Origin: Phaeodactylum tricornutum CCAP 1055/1
Lineage: Eukaryota; Bacillariophyta; Bacillariophyceae; Surirellales; Neidiaceae
NCBI RefSeq assembly: GCF_000150955.2
Contig: NC_011681.1
Coordinates: forward strand, 667,501-731,500
DNA: 64,000 nucleotides
Reading direction: 5' to 3'
Both the position numbers and the translations under genes were made by a program. Shown piece after piece: positions 50,901 through 63,300 of this stretch (positions are counted from its first letter, which is position 1; every line of letters starts with the position of its first letter). The notes under the pieces were generated by a model that ran no database searches, was not told the DNA's origin, and worked only from the letters and a program-made list of their open reading frames with translations.

Positions 50901-53900
50901 TTTGATTCGGATTCTGGCCGGAACACTTCGAACATAGAAACTACAAGGATTGCCGGTATTTCTGGTACTTCGGACGACAGTCGGCTACTCCATGGGCTGC
51001 CAAAAGCAGCCTTAGACTCTGATGAAGAAGACCAGCCCGCATACTTGTCCATGTACGAGCAATACGCTATGGTTGCACAACCTGTATCCAATCTTTCCCC
51101 TGCGAAGCGTATGACACCATCTGAAGAAGATTTCTATCCGACAGTCTCTATACAGGCACTGATGCGAATTTTTCGCGACTCGACGCTTACTGTGCATCAC
51201 GGTATGGTTATTCAGGCAATTATGTTTATCTTCAAGTCCCTGGGCGTGCGGTGTGTTCCATTCCTGGGAAAAGTTCTGCCCCACATGATATTGACAATAC
51301 GACACTGCCCCTCGAATCTGAAAGAGTCACTTTTCATTCAACTCTCCAACCTAACCTTGGTTGTAAAGGCTCATCTGCGAATATTTGTTGACGACATTTT
51401 CGATATTGTAGAACAGTTTTGGGACTCAAGACACCTCTCTATTATTTTGAAGTTGCTCTCAAATATAGCAATTGGAGTACCGGATGCCTTTAGGCAATTC
51501 GTCCCCCGCTTCATTCGGCGTCTCCTTACATCACTTGATGAGCTACAAGTTGCTGACTGGTCCACAGCTAAACAAAGCTTGCTTCCCCAAAATGGTAGGG
51601 CCGAGTCGGAAAAGCTCAGTCATATTTTGAAGAGCATTTCAAAGCTCAACAGCATGTTAAGGGAATACTTGCACATTCTGATTCCCGCTCTCTTGAAGCT
51701 TGCTGACTCACTAGCTTCGTTATCCTTCAACGGTGCGACGACCACTACGATATCTATTTTGGATGGCTTCTCCGTACTGAATTGTAGGACACTGTCAGCG
51801 CTGATAGAGAGCCAGGCGCCGGCACCAAATCCAGTCGCACTGGCTCTGTTCACAGGTCTAAGCTGCACTCCACCGATAAACTCCGAAAATGGACTTCCGT
51901 CTCGCGTTGTCCAGCCATTGGTTAGAATTTTTCGAGAAACGCCACCGCGAAGTCTTGCTGTAGGCCTATCGATGGTGGAAACACTCTGTACTTGTGCAAA
52001 AGAAATTGGGGCTTCAAAGTGGCTGCAAATATACGATTCCGTTGTTAAGGCTGCCATCACTTCATGGCACAACACATTTTCATTGTCCCCCGGAGTCGAT
52101 GTATCTATATCGACTGCTCGCCCTGATGAGCGCCTTGCCGCTATCTTGGAGCTGTATTATGAGACTGTCAATGAGCTGACAGCTCCACCACTGCTGATCG
52201 ATACCTCAACATCTAGTCATGCAATTTCCAGTCGTAGATCACACTCATTGCTGGGAATTGAAGGAAGGGCAAGCACTAACGATATGGCTGTGATCGTTGA
52301 AGGTTTCGACAGCTCTATTGAAGTCGATGAACATCCCGTTGCTCCTGCTCTTCGCGCATCTTTCTCGGTCTCAAATAGACAGAAAGTTAATCAAGGGAAT
52401 CTGCAACGAGCCTGGGATGTATCGCAACGATCATCTCGCGAGGACTGGGACGAGTGGATGAGGAGATTTGCAATCCAGCTACTACGTGAAGCACCATCGC
52501 CGGCCCTACGAGCAAGCGCGAATCTTGCTCATGCATATCAACCTTTGGCGAGAGAGCTTTTCAGTGCTGCATTTGCTTGCTGCTGGAAAGAATTGAGTCA
52601 TCCGTACCGGACAGACCTACTTAGTGCGCTGGAGACCGCCTTCGTTGCTGATATTTCCCCGGAAATTCTTTTGGCGCTACTAAACCTGGCTGAGTTTATG
52701 GAACATGACCCAAGTGGAGGTCTCCCTATTGACATTTCAATCTTGGCAGATTTAGCATTGAAGTGTCGGGCGTACGCCAAAGCGCTGCACTACAAAGAAC
52801 GGGAGTACAGGAACGGAGGATCAGGTTCCTGTGTGGAAGCGCTAATCAGTATCAATCGGAAGTTGGATCTTCAAGGTATGTGTATCTTTGCTGTGCTGGC
52901 AAGGGAGTGGACCCGAACTTATACATCTTTTATGTACCGCAGAGGGTGCGCTAGGGATTTTGAAGGCTTCCGCGATTGACGATGAGGATGCATCCAAGCA
53001 ATCGGTTGATGAAGCTTTCTCTGCGAGAGTTTCTAGGCATCAATGTCATGATATGCTATACAGTGTTATCTGCAGTACAGAAGAACCCGCTCTAGCCAAT
53101 AGGAGTCGCTTGAACATATCAGAAAAGGAGGGTTGGTGGCTGGCCAAGCTTGGCAACTGGACAGAAGCGCTGGAGGTATATCGCGAGAAGCTGAAGAGCG
53201 ACCCTCACGATTTTGAAGCTATTGTAGGATGCATGAGGTGCCTTGATGCGAGCGGCGAGTGGCGTAAAGTGCTTGATCTTGCTGAGCAAAATTGGACAGC
53301 TTTGAGCCAGCATCGATGTATCGGTGACAGCAACTTTCACGGAGACCATTCGGATCGCAACGAAAGGCAGTCCGAATGTGCGCCCAAGCTGCCTGGAGAC
53401 TAGGTCAATGGGATGATCTCGAAAAGTACTCATCTCAGCTGACTTGTGGTCAGGGAAACATGCATGTAGCGTCGTCGCACCTTGTCTCGGGACTTCGTGA
53501 CATCTCAATCAAGAGAGTCGGATTTGATGGCGCGTTTTACAGTGCGGTTTTGCATGTTCATCGCCAAGACTGGTCTCACGCCGCTGATGCTATTGATGCT
53601 GCTAGGAAAGCAATGGACAGTAGATTCACCGCGTTGCTGGCTGAATCATATAGTCGGGCATACCCTAGCATGGTGACGGCCCAGATGCTATCGGAGATGG
53701 AAGAAATTATTGAGTACATGAAAACTGAAGAGAGGTCAAGAATCGAAATTGACCATCACCCGGCAAATCGGCAGAGCATAGAAAGGGCTCGGGAGAGGCT
53801 AATATCTGTTTGGAAGGATCGACTAGCAGGGTGCCGTATGGATTCTGAAGCCCACGCGTCGATTCTTGCGGTCAGATCACTGGTGATCGGACCGGAAGAT

Positions 53901-56900
53901 GACGTAGATGCCGTGCTAACGCTGAGTAAATTATCGAGGCAGGCCGAACGCCACAAGTTTGCAGAACGCGTTTTACTCGACCCTTTGCATTCGTTGAATG
54001 CACATCTCGATGGTCCGACATTCGGAATTGGTTTATCAGACACATTGGGAATAAGAGTTGATTTTTCCCAGTACAATGATGCTGCATCTCAAACTCTCAT
54101 CGATCGTGTCGTTTCAGGAAATCTTTCCAATATCCTCCCTACGTATGGTCTAGCGCACGAGCAGTGGAGCAGGAGCCTTGTCGATGAAGCAGGGGGAATC
54201 GACCGGTATGACATCCGCTTTTTAATTGCCAGAAATTGAATCATATGAAAATTCCTCACTATCACTTCTCGTCTTATTTACATTAGGCTCAAGATTCAGC
54301 ATACTTTTTATTTTGCTTATGTTAAGCATTTGTGGTATACTGGTGAAAAGCATGAAGCAACCAGGCGTTTAGAGCATCTGTGTGATGTTGTAGATATGGT
54401 CTCACATTGCGAACGGATTAATGAAACGTCGCTAAGAGTTGCATGTTGGCTGGAATACGGGGAGTGGAAGCTGTCAACAACAACTTCGCTTGGGTCATCC
54501 ATGAGTCCGCAATTTCAACTAGATGTGTTGACGTCTTTGAAGCGGGCAACCCAGCCGGACGACTGCGGGTATAAAGCATGGCACGGGTGGTCGCTTTTGA
54601 ACTTTCGCATTGCCTTGCAACTCAACGACCGGCATCATTTATCGTCGCAAGCGGATGCTCAACGCCCAGGCGCAAGCTTCGATAAGAGTATTCGGAATCA
54701 TGTTGTTGCTGCAGTCCGAGGGTTTGTGAACGCAATCAACTTAGGCACCATTAAACAGAGCGCCTCGGTGCAACAAGATTTATTGAACTTGTTGACTTGC
54801 CTCTTCAAGTTTGGCAGTTTGCAGGACGTCGCGGTTGTCTTGAATGAATGCGTGAGCTCCGTCGCCATCGAAGCTTGGCTGGGCGTTCTTCCTCAGCTAT
54901 TGGCTCGAATACATATAAAGGACCCCGCCATAAGATCCGTCCTGCACCCCCTGCTTACACGTCTCGGTGAGAAGCACCCTCAAGCATTGATGTACCAGCT
55001 TTCCGTTCTTCTCAAAAGCCCTGTCGTTGAGCGGAGAACCGCTGCAGAGAGCTTGATGAACTCACTGAAGTCACATTCAAGTGATCTAGTGGAAGAGTCT
55101 CTGATGGTTTCATCAGAGCTAATCAGGGTGGCGATCCTTTGGTCTGAAACGTGGCACGCTGGACTAGAGAATGCCTCAGCGTTTTTCTACGTTGAAAATA
55201 ACATAGCTGCGATGCTGGACCAGCTGCACTCTCTACATGGTGAATTTGAGAAGGAGCCAGAAACGAGTATGGAGAGAGACTTTGCGGAAGCCCATGGAGG
55301 AAACATTCGGCAAGCATACGACTGTATTAAGAAATACATACAGCTGAGCTCCAACGATGACGAGAATTTATCGCCAGAGCAGAAAGACTCTCGCCGTGAA
55401 GAAGCCGAAACTTTTTTACACAAAGCTTGGGATTCATACTACGTTGTCTTTCGACCGATCAACCAGGATCTGAAATCGATGTCGCTTCTTAGGCTACCAG
55501 AGTGTTCTCCGGCGCTCAGTCGAGCCCGAAATTTGGAACTTGGAGTACCAGGATCGTATCGCGTCGATGGTTCCTACGTAAGGATTCAGAAGTTCGTTCA
55601 GCGCGTTAGCATTATCAATAGCAAGCAGAGGCCCCGTAAAGTGACGTTGCGAGGGAGCGACGGGAAACACTACGTATTCCTCCTCAAAGGTCACGAGGAT
55701 CTCCGTCAAGATGAGCGTGTCATGCAGCTGTTTGGTCTCGTGAATGCACTGTTGGTTCGGGACCCGCAGACGAAGAATCAAGATTTGATGATCAAGCGAT
55801 ACACCATTTCGCCTTTGTCACACAATTGCGGCCTCGTCGGCTGGGTGCCTCACTGCGACACTATGCATGCGTTGATTCGAGACTATCGCGAAGCCAAAAA
55901 AGTTCCTATGAACATCGAGAATCGAGAAATGATGAAAACCGCACCGGATTACGACCTTTTGACGGGAATGCAAAAGGTGGAAGTTTTTACTGATGCGCTA
56001 CAAAAAACACCTGGTAAAGGGGACGATCTGGCTGAAATTTTTTGGCTAAAGAGCACAAACAGTGAGGAATGGCTCGAGCGGCGCACCAAGTATACGCGGA
56101 GTTTGGCAGTCATGTCGATGGTGGGCTACATTCTCGGTCTCGGAGATCGCCACCCTTCCAATCTCATGATTGATAAGCTTTCCGGTCGCGTCTTGCACAT
56201 TGATTTCGGGGACTGTTTCGAGATTGCCATGGTGCGCGACAAGTACCCTGAGCGAGTTCCATTCCGCCTCACGCGTATGCTAGTCAAAGCTATGGAGGTC
56301 TCGGGAATCGAAGGGACCTACCGCAGTACGTGCGAAAGGACAATGAACCTTCTTCGCTCTAGTCGTGATACGTTAGTCGCTATGCTTGAAGCGTTTGTGC
56401 ACGACCCTCTGATTAGTTGGCGGTTGGTGAACTTGTCCAAAAGTGCTGAGAATTTATCGAACGAGATGGAAAGGGAAGGTCGGAAGGAGTCGTCGGCACA
56501 ACCACCCGTTCAAAGCGAATCCGGAGCCTCGGCGGGGAGGGGTAGCGCGGGATTGTTGGTCACGGGCCGCCAGCAGTTTCTCCACGAATCCATTGCCGAA
56601 GGTGGTGACGAAGAGGGGGATGACGACGAAAACAATCACAGTCGTGGTAAAGTGGAACAAAACCACCACAATTTGCTGCACCGATTGCCATCCGTACCTA
56701 GATCCGGCTCGGCCCAGCCCACGTCCCGGGATAGATTGGCGCGGAGTGCACAGTCGATGCAAAGACACGCCGAAATACAGACAATGGCGGCCAACATCTC
56801 GACAAATTCGCGGATTGCCAGTATTACAGGGGGTGCGTCGGCACGAGTGGCGACGGAAACTTCCATAGCACGATCCCGCATGGAGCGATCGCTTATGGGA

Positions 56901-57119
56901 GTGATGGGCGGGGAGAACGGGGTCGTGCATGAGGAAGCGTTGAACGTCAAGGCTCTGCAAGTTATTCGACGAGTTGAAGACAAACTGTCCGGTACGGACT
57001 TTCCGGATTGCGAAGGCGAGCCGCTGGATGTGTCAGACCAAGTCCAGCGGCTGATTGTACAAGCGACGAGTTCCGAAAATTTATGCCAGCTCTTTATTGG
57101 ATGGTGTGCGTTTTGGTAA
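47908..57119 (+). CDS. TOR: TOR (target of rapamycin) serine/threonine kinase
   Basis: Coding exons: 47908..48539, 48614..52875, 52943..53317, 53371..54205 and 54287..57119. Introns are 74, 67, 53 and 81 bp. The lengths sum to 2,979 codons with every phase agreeing. N-terminal HEAT repeats (SDRRLAASLSLKEF, DPQPIVRVCAADALSQCLRIL) lead to a FAT domain (GWWLAKLGNWTEALEVY, MRCLDASGEWRKVL, AAWRLGQWDDLEKY, AESYSRAYPSMVTAQML). The FRB domain at about residue 2310 (ELIRVAILWSETWHAGLENA) keeps the Ser and KAWDSYYVVF of the rapamycin site. The kinase domain has SKQRPRKVTLRGSDG, DLRQDERVMQLFGL, YILGLGDRHPSNLM and HIDFGDCFE. A FATC domain ends IGWCAFW. Linkers are longer than in human mTOR. TOR couples nutrient state to translation and growth. 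Confidence 0.96.
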
Positions 57120-57239
57120 GATATCTCTATTAGAGCTACACGTTTACGTAGACCAAGTATGTTGCCAAGTGGAGATCAACTCTGGCAGTGCCCGAATAAA
57201 GGCGACAGCGGAGGGCTTTTAGTTGTGCTTTCTTCGACC

Positions 57240-58632
57240 CTACATGCCACCAAAAAAATCACCGTTCATGGCTTTCATACGCGCCATGTGGTCTTCCATG
57301 GAGGCTTTTTTCTCAATCGCCGGTTTTGCCACGGGCTTGGGGGGCGATGGCGGGCTGGATACGGCGGTGGGAGGAGCGAATACCGGCACGACCGGTTGGG
57401 GTTCGAGCTGTTGTTGCCGCATCATGGACTTGGCGAGTGCGGCATCCAGCGCGACTTGTTCGGCTTCCTGCGTAGCCGACGCAGCCGCAATCTGCGTTGC
57501 TTCGACATCTTCAAAATCGTCGGCGTCGTGTGTTACCGATGCGACGGCCAACTTATTGATCCTAAGTTTACTGGTCACGTTGCTGGACTTCTTTTTGAGT
57601 AGATTTTTGGTCGCCGTGCTGGTGGTGACACCGTCGCCGGCTGGTTTGCGCAAAACGAGTTTGACGCCGCCGCTACCGGGTGGGGTGACGAGTTTTTTGG
57701 CACCGGGGAGTTGCGAGGCCAAGACGGCATTGGACTTGACCGGTCCAGCAGCGGCGGCGCGGGCCGCTTGTAGCTTTTGTCGTGCCAGCGCGTCTCCTTG
57801 TTGTTGATCGGCGAGTTCGAGATTCGCCAACAGATTATTCGTGTGGTCATTGTTGTTGCCTTGCTGGGGGGTCCCTTCCCCACGTTGGGCGGCTTGGGCA
57901 TCGACTAGTTTGGCGAGTTCGGCGCGGTAGGACTGTGCGGCTTTGGACTTGTACTTCTTCTCGCTCTTGCCGTGAAAGTCGGTGAAGCCGTGTTTACGGA
58001 GATAGGCCTGTGCGGTGCCGTTACCGCCAACCCGCATGGCGTCCACTTGTCGTTGAGTCCATTCATCCAAGTCCACCGAACGGACAAAAGTGGTGTGGAC
58101 TCCCATCCCGCGGTGTGTGGCGGAACAATCCAGACACAGAAAGACACCGTAGGTTACCGAAGCCCACGTGGGACGAGATGCGGGACAATCGAAACAAACC
58201 TGATTAGCTTGAATAGCCTAACGTCGTAAGTTCATTCACCAAAACCCACCACCACCACCACAGAAGAGAGAGCGATACACACGTATATACGGTGAGAGAG
58301 AAAACGTAACGTATGGCATTGTATCGCAGCGTAGACGTTGACACCGTGAGCCACGCTTGTCCGGCGTTGGCACTGGCGGCAACTCTACCGTAACAGAAAG
58401 CTGGCTCCACGTTCGTCTCGTGCCGTACCAACTCCCAATGCTTACAGTTAGTTTACTAACCAACTAACTTATCTACACAACACGACGCACGTACCTTTAA
58501 CTTTTTGAACTGGGCGTTCTTGTCCGCGGAAGGAATGCAGACTTGTCCTTTCCCCGCCGCTGTAAAGGTTCCATCCTGGCGTAGATTTCCCGACGTCGAA
58601 TGCTGGTAATTTCGTGCGGCAGAGGTTGACAT
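57240..58632 (-). CDS. ADP-ribosylation factor GTPase-activating protein (ArfGAP2/3-like)
   Basis: Exon 1 is 58632..58495 and exon 2 is 58199..57240; the 295 bp intron is phase 0. The product has 365 residues. The ArfGAP zinc finger is completed by the splice: [36 protein letters not shown], i.e. C-x2-C-x16-C-x2-C at about residues 48-71, then the catalytic Arg in [23 protein letters not shown] and [13 protein letters not shown] follow. The C-terminal part is Ala/Gln-rich, with [12 protein letters not shown] and a final [19 protein letters not shown]. ArfGAP2/3 (Glo3) proteins stimulate GTP hydrolysis on Arf1 for COPI vesicle cycling. The 40-residue N-terminal extension before the finger is longer than usual. 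Confidence 0.93.
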
Positions 58633-59230
58633 GGGAAAGCAAGGCAAGGTAAGGAATGGTCTCTGACGGATGGGACTGTGGAATGATGGTGGCAAAAGCC
58701 AAAACGCTTCCCGTGATGTAGCAACGGTGGAGTAGGGCTGAGCAAAACGGTAATAGCTAGCTAGCTAGGTAGGTAGCTTAGATAACATACATAGAGGAGA
58801 AAGGGTGACACGGCGGCCCCTTGGTTCGATCGGCCATTCACAGTCATACCCGAACGGCCCTCCCACGAATCCACACGAACCGAATCGAGTAAAACCTGGG
58901 AAGGGTATTCGTGTGGGGTTGGGTTATATCATCATTAGGTGTATGAGCTCAAAACGACGTCCGGCCGACGCATACGGTGACGAGCAGAACCCGTAGGGGG
59001 TAGAAGCGACCCAATCTGTCGTGCGGATGGAGGACCGATTGTTTCGTCCCTCCACGGTCCGGTTCGAGAGTACGTAGGCAGGTAGCTCTCTCTACTCGAC
59101 GGAGACAGAGAGAGAGCTACACCAGTAGCGGACACTGAATAAGAATCCACTCGACCTTCTAATCAATTGTTGCCATTCAAAGGGCGGTCTATCCAGTCGG
59201 GCTGTACGTAATATACAGTAAGTACGCATC
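58633..59230. other. Divergent intergenic region
   Basis: About 600 bp between the ArfGAP start (minus) and the plastid-type gene (plus). It contains short CTAGCTAG/TAGGTAGG runs near 58755 and GAGAGAGAG near 59110. No exon was recognised. Confidence 0.35.
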
Positions 59231-60211
59231 ATGCGAATCACAACAACGACACTTTTCGTGGGGATCGTCCACGGGGCGTGGCTTCAGGCTCCACTACCGA
59301 CCTGTGCCTTTCCTTGGACGATCCCGCGATCCCGCACCGGCACAATGGGATCGCCGTCTCGATTGTCGACGGCATCCGCCTTTCGACTCGACAGCCAACC
59401 CCCGAAGCATTCGCGTCTCGAAGGAAATCTCCGCAATCCGACTCCGGAAGAACTCGCCGTCATGGACGAAATGATACACAAACTAGCCGACGCCAAACTA
59501 TACGACCTCCCCAACGCTGTCCGACGAGCCTTTCGGGTCGTCTCCAGTCCCCCATTCTTTCTGCGCATCGCGCAACTCAGCGACCAAGCCGCCAACGACA
59601 CTGACCGGGAAAAACTTGCCGTCCTCGCGGCGAATCTCGTCACCACGCTGGAAACCGTCGTGGAAACGACGGAGGAACAACTCGACGAACGCGCCCAGGA
59701 AGTCGAACGCGTCGTCAAGGCCGCCGCCGAACCCGACACGGGAGAATTCCTCGTACCACTACTACCCGTGCGCGTAAAAGCAATGCGGGAACAACTGGAC
59801 AAGTTGGAAGAATCGTCCTTGGACGAAAGCTTCCTCTCTACCGTGGACGCCTGGATGAACAAGTCGCACCAGGACGGTATGGATCTCATGGTTGGTATTC
59901 TGCAAAAGGTTCTGCAACTCTACGCTGGTCGGCAAGTCTCGCGGGCACTGGATCGGCAGGCGGATCAAGGAGTGCCAGTATCGCCGGCACACGGGGTCTT
60001 TCGGAAACTTTTGGAAACCGACGCGGATGCCTGGGATGCCGTACTGGCGCAGGCCTCACGCGACGAGCTAGCCGTCACGCACAAGCATACCATGAAGGTC
60101 ATGGAAAGTTTGGTTCTCTCGCTCGAAACCGGATCCATGGCCCAACGAGTGCAAGCGGAATATTTAAAAGAATTGGCCAACCGGATCGAATCCGTCCAAA
60201 CGAAAGCGTGA
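59231..60211 (+). CDS. Plastid-type alpha-helical protein, unknown function
   Basis: 326 residues, ATG at 59231. A signal peptide (MRITTTTLFVGIVHGAWLQAPLPTCAFPW) carries the CAFPW cleavage context of diatom plastid proteins. The mature protein is helical: EELAVMDEMIHKLADAKLYDLPNAVRRAF, IAQLSDQAANDTDREKLAVLA, VDAWMNKSHQDGMDLMVGILQKVLQLYAGRQV and a C-terminal helix. Plants have chloroplast proteins of unknown function with a similar helical pattern, to which this may be related, but I cannot confirm it. No catalytic motif is visible. It converges on the ABC transporter gene with about 110 bp between stops. Confidence 0.72.
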   Translation: MRITTTTLFVGIVHGAWLQAPLPTCAFPWTIPRSRTGTMGSPSRLSTASAFRLDSQPPKHSRLEGNLRNPTPEELAVMDEMIHKLADAKLYDLPNAVRRAFRVVSSPPFFLRIAQLSDQAANDTDREKLAVLAANLVTTLETVVETTEEQLDERAQEVERVVKAAAEPDTGEFLVPLLPVRVKAMREQLDKLEESSLDESFLSTVDAWMNKSHQDGMDLMVGILQKVLQLYAGRQVSRALDRQADQGVPVSPAHGVFRKLLETDADAWDAVLAQASRDELAVTHKHTMKVMESLVLSLETGSMAQRVQAEYLKELANRIESVQTKA

Positions 60212-60319
60212 TGCAACGGTAATTTCCCGCAAACCTAGTGTCCGACACTACCACCAACCATCGTCTGCTTGATATCGGCAAGCGGGTTCACTGTGTTCAC
60301 GTATTTTCGGTTATGTAAG

Positions 60320-63300
60320 CTAATTATAACGAATGTACTTGAGACCGGCAAAGGTCAAGACTCGTGTCAAGATCAATATACCGCCCAGAATCAGTGCGTT
60401 GCGAGAAATATGATCGTCCGTAAAGACGCCGCCGAAAAAGACGTCGATAAAGTCGGACACGGTCCCCTGACACGGCTCTGGCTGTTGCGGAACACACACG
60501 CCCGTGTCCACCAAGTATTCGAAAAAGCCTCCGCCCACATCGGCCGTTACAATTTTGGGACTGCCCTTGTACAAACTGGTCACCATACCTTCGTAGACGT
60601 ATTGACCGGGCGTGATGTAAAATGGAAAGGCAAAAAACGAACCAACCAACAGTTGCGGACGCACAATTAAACCGGCAAAGAAGTTATTGAGGCCGATAAA
60701 GACACTCGACAAAATTAATGCCGTTGCAGGATTCTCAACCAAACAAACGAAAGCCTGTCCAAAGTAGGAGTATATCGCAAAGTTGAACGTGAAGAATCCC
60801 TACAAGCAAAAAGCAAGAAACGATATGAGGTGTCACGAGTTCGTTTTCAAGTCCCTGGTAGCAAGTCACTTTGGGCAGACGTACCCAAAACCCAAACAAT
60901 CCACGCAACGACTTGGTCATACCCGCTACGCTCAAAAAGACAACCGTAAAGATGGTGGTGGCCAGAACAATGAAAAGCTTCTCAGCCGAACCGAGGGCCC
61001 AACCAATGGCGGCACTATCGTACATTCCTGAATCTTGGTGGCGATAAAACATCTCCCGAATCTTGGTCATGACGGGGATTACCGAAAGAATGGCCATGAT
61101 ACCGGTGATAATGAACGTTAGAAAGATTACGGACAGGCGGGAGCGCATCTCCACTTCGGTGTAGATTTCTGGATGCCGGACAAGAATAAAGACCGATCCT
61201 AGAACAAAGGCAATCACCATAGATACCATCAAGCGAGATAGATTGTATGCTGGTGACCGCCAATAGATCAAGCGTAGGCGTCCGTTGACAAGTAGCTGTC
61301 GTACAGCCTTGCTGGCAGCAAATTCATCTTTGTACTCAATTTTTAACTCGGGATCTTGGACAGCCTTGATTTCATCCAGATCTTTACGCAGGAGTGCGTA
61401 CTCCTTTGACTCGACGTACTTTTGCGCAAGATCACCCATGTCTTCCGATGTAATTACCCGAAGCATCCAGTTCGCAGGATTTTCCCCGAGTTCGATCTTT
61501 GTTGCCCCCAAATTTTCAAAATAGTTCACTAAACGCGAGCAATCTTTTCCCAAGTCTCCTTGAAAAACAACCTGCCCACCTCGTTTCAACAACAACAATT
61601 CGTCCTGCCACCAAAGAAGAATGTGAGGTCTTATCGAACCTGCATATTTTCCTGGCGCTGAAGTTACTTACAAACATCTCAAAAATCGCTGACGATGGTT
61701 GATGAATAGTTGCGACGATGGTTTGCCCTTTGTCTGAAATATTGCGTAGCGCCCTTACCACAAGTAGAGCGCTTCGGGCGTCTAAACCACTCGTAGGCTG
61801 CGAACAGCCATAGTAATCAATAGTTAGAGCAATCAATATGTTAGAGCAAAAATGCACAATACATCGTTTTGATTACAGACAGCGAAAGCCTTACCTCATC
61901 CAGGAAGACGACAGACGGTGAAGCCGCGAGTTCAACCGCAATTGATAACCTCTTCTTTTGCTCAAAACTTAGACCGATTCCCTCGTCACTACCAACTAAC
62001 GAATCAGCCAAAGGAAGAAGTTCCATATCGTCAATGACTTGGTCGACGAAAGCCTCCCGGTCCTCTTCGCTTGTGACGACATCGCGATCGAGGCGGAGCC
62101 GAGCAGAGAACAGAATTGTCTCCCGAACCGTCAGCTCCGGTGACTGGACGTCAAATTGCTCAACGTATCCAGAGCAACGACAAAACGAGATTTTGTCCTG
62201 TGACCATCCATTCAACCGAACGTCACCCGTCACTGATCCAGTCCTTTTTCTTAGAGCAATCACATCCTATGACCGGAAAATTGTGAGCATGTGAATGTTA
62301 ATGCTTTGGAACAATAGATGCACTGTACTTACCAGCAATGTCGTTTTGCCTGCTCCACTCGATCCCATCAATGCGCACTAACAGCAAGACAACGGAGAGG
62401 ATGCATGAGAACAGCACTACCACAACAACTGGAACAGAGAGCTATCAAAAACTCGTACCATGCGTCCTGATCGGAAAATTCCATTGACACCATTCAAAAG
62501 TTTTAGAGTTTCATTTTTTGTTGAAGCTTTGACTTCGTAGCAAACGTCTGCAAAAGACAATGTCACAGGTTTAAAGGGTACATTGACCCTCCGACGCTCT
62601 GATACAGGATCCGAGACAAGCCTTGTTATGTTCACGTCTGGCGGTGTCGGCTCAGGGATCTGTCTCACGTAGCCAAGACTCACAGCCGTCAGAACTACGC
62701 AACCGAAAAAGTAAATGGTCATATAAAGGAAGCAATACCCCAGCCAGTCCTGTTCAAATGGCCTAGAATCTATACCGTACACGAAACCAATCCCTGCAAG
62801 CGTCGCGTCTGGATCATCCCATCGTGAACTACGAAACTCATTGATCACCAAAGCACGATAAGCCCAAGCAAAAGGATTCCACCAATATATCCAAAGATAA
62901 AACGAGGGGATGGCATCAGGCGCCACAATGTAACCACCGAACAGAATTAGCAGCAGTAGTGTACAAGCACTGTAGACTTGCAGCTGAGAGTCTGGAGCGA
63001 ACGATGCAAACACTGCTAGCTGCATATTCATCATCATTGCAAAAGTCATTAAAATTGCAATAAACAAGAAATATTCGGTCACAGCTCGATCGCTAAGTCC
63101 AACCATAAAGTAAAGAATTGTCCCAAACGTGAAGACATCCATGATGGTCTACAAGAGAGAGCCGTATAAGAACGTGCGATGCAAACAGAAGCATGCCATC
63201 GGTCAGACACGTACCTGTGGGAATCCTGCCAAAGTTCTTCCCAGCGTGTAGGGCCACGACGAGAAGAAATTGGCGTCCATTTGCTTATAAAAGATAACGC

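Noticed and set aside
58240-58262. CCACCACCACCACCA run as a regulatory repeat
   Set aside because: Short microsatellite inside the ArfGAP intron; nothing suggests function.
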